Shown: one piece after another, positions 12,282 to 12,880 of the stretch
How positions within the stretch are numbered: position 1 is the first letter of the stretch
Layout: each line of letters starts with the position of its first letter
From: Candidatus Nanopelagicales bacterium
GTDB taxonomy: Bacteria; Actinomycetota; Actinomycetes; S36-B12
Length of the DNA stretch: 12,880 nt
Assembly: GCA_030836325.1 (NCBI GenBank)
Contig: JAURQC010000017.1
Location: 1-12,880, forward strand
Reading direction: 5' to 3'
Position numbers and translations under genes: made by a program
Notes under the pieces: model-generated
Databases searched by the model: none
What the model was told of the DNA's origin: nothing
The model's input: only the letters and a program-made list of their open reading frames with translations

Positions 12282-12880
12282 TCAGGTGCGGTGGTGGATG
12301 TTCGCGGCGACCACATCCCAGAGGCGAACACCGCCGATCACGCCGGCCTTGTTGGAGACGACTTCCCCCTTAGATCCAATGTCCTCTTGGTCAAGATGCT
12401 TGGCGTTCCCGCCCCCGACGTAGAGCCGATCAAAGAAGATCACACCATCAAAGTTGGAGATCGCCTCCCGGACTCGCCTACGCCAACGCTTCTTGCCTAT
12501 CCTCTTGCGCTCAACGTTGCCCAGGGCGCGATCGAAGTCCAAGCCGTCACGAAAGGGGCCGTGGGACATTTCCAGATGAGGGAGGAGGTGACCGTCGTTG
12601 AACAGGGCCGTCCCTACTCCGGTTCCGAGGGTGATGACGAACTCCATGCCCTCCCCGGAAATGACCGCGCACCCTTGCATGTCTGCGTCGTTGACGATCA
12701 GTGTCGGGATATCGATCACCTCCGCCAGCGCTTGGCCGAGGTCGAAGCGGTTCCACTGCGCGGCCAAGTCCGGATCTTCCGTTCCGTCGTACGTAGCCCG
12801 CGAGAGTGAAGGGATAGTGAAAATACGACCGTCTCGGACTAGTCCGGGAAAGCCAACCGATGCTCGGTGAGCGTCGGGCA
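12282..12880 (-). CDS. ROK-family sugar kinase, polyphosphate-glucokinase-like, N-terminus cut by window edge
   Basis: The frame is open from the right edge (first full codon 12878) to the stop at 12282, giving the last 198 residues; the apparent TTG start at 12767 is internal, because VGFPGLVRDGRI and TIPSLSRATYDGTEDPD continue upstream in the same frame. Seen: a phosphate-binding VGFPG segment, NDADMQGCA with the catalytic Asp, LGTGVGTALFNDGHLLPHLEMSHGPF, KRIGKKRWRRRVREA, and LYVGGGNAKHL. These fit ROK kinases close to polyphosphate glucokinase, which phosphorylate glucose with polyphosphate or ATP. The classical ROK zinc-binding cysteine cluster is absent, as is usual for this branch. The missing N-terminus would carry the first nucleotide-binding DxGGT motif. 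marR follows 25 nt downstream. Substrate and phosphate donor are inferred. Confidence 0.88.
   Translation of the reverse strand, partial: PDAHRASVGFPGLVRDGRIFTIPSLSRATYDGTEDPDLAAQWNRFDLGQALAEVIDIPTLIVNDADMQGCAVISGEGMEFVITLGTGVGTALFNDGHLLPHLEMSHGPFRDGLDFDRALGNVERKRIGKKRWRRRVREAISNFDGVIFFDRLYVGGGNAKHLDQEDIGSKGEVVSNKAGVIGGVRLWDVVAANIHHRT

Overview
The window looks like chromosomal DNA of an actinobacterium (Actinomycetota) of fairly high GC content. The main evidence is the block nif3-like / coiled-coil zinc-ribbon protein / RNase H-phosphoglycerate-mutase-type fusion, which has the same order as the mycobacterial Rv2230c-Rv2229c-Rv2228c genes. Supporting signs are frequent GTG starts, apparent leaderless transcripts, and a polyphosphate-glucokinase-like ROK protein. 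I cannot place it below phylum or class. I see no mobile element, phage gene, CRISPR array or integration site.

Layout. (1) 1-1620, minus strand: a thiamine (or precursor) uptake operon. It has a TPP riboswitch, a lipoprotein substrate-binding protein (ThiB type) and the first 129 residues of the ThiP-type permease, which runs off the left edge. (2) 1712-2644, plus: a homocysteine S-methyltransferase, divergent from the thiamine operon. (3) 2673-2746, minus: tRNA-Val(UAC) with encoded CCA. (4) 2801-5562, plus: the tight nif3 / zinc-ribbon / RNase H-phosphatase operon, with a 4-nt overlap and then a 6-nt gap. (5) 5573-7637, minus: two secreted proteins of unknown function flanking a YaaA-family gene. 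(6) 7713-8083, plus: rnpB, the RNase P RNA, closed by a perfect 13-bp P1 helix. (7) 8167-9969, plus: an ABC-F ATPase most like Uup. (8) 9987-10649, minus: a SAM-dependent methyltransferase, divergent from a secreted beta-propeller-like protein at 10752-11798. (9) 11795-12880, minus: a MarR-family regulator downstream of a ROK-family sugar kinase that is cut by the right edge.

Most of the window is housekeeping. The most interesting unannotated signal is in the promoters. Four protein genes without a Shine-Dalgarno sequence (nif3, methyltransferase, propeller protein, marR) each carry TAnnnT exactly 6 nt before the start codon. The same spacing precedes the tRNA 5' end, and rnpB has it at 7 nt. 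This pattern suggests leaderless mRNAs and settles several start codons. Between the tRNA and nif3 the two -10 hexamers form the arms of one perfect inverted repeat. The other candidates for novelty are the three secreted proteins of unknown function; one of them consists largely of a gapless 69-residue tandem duplication. I did not find a convincing new defence, mobile or biosynthetic system here.
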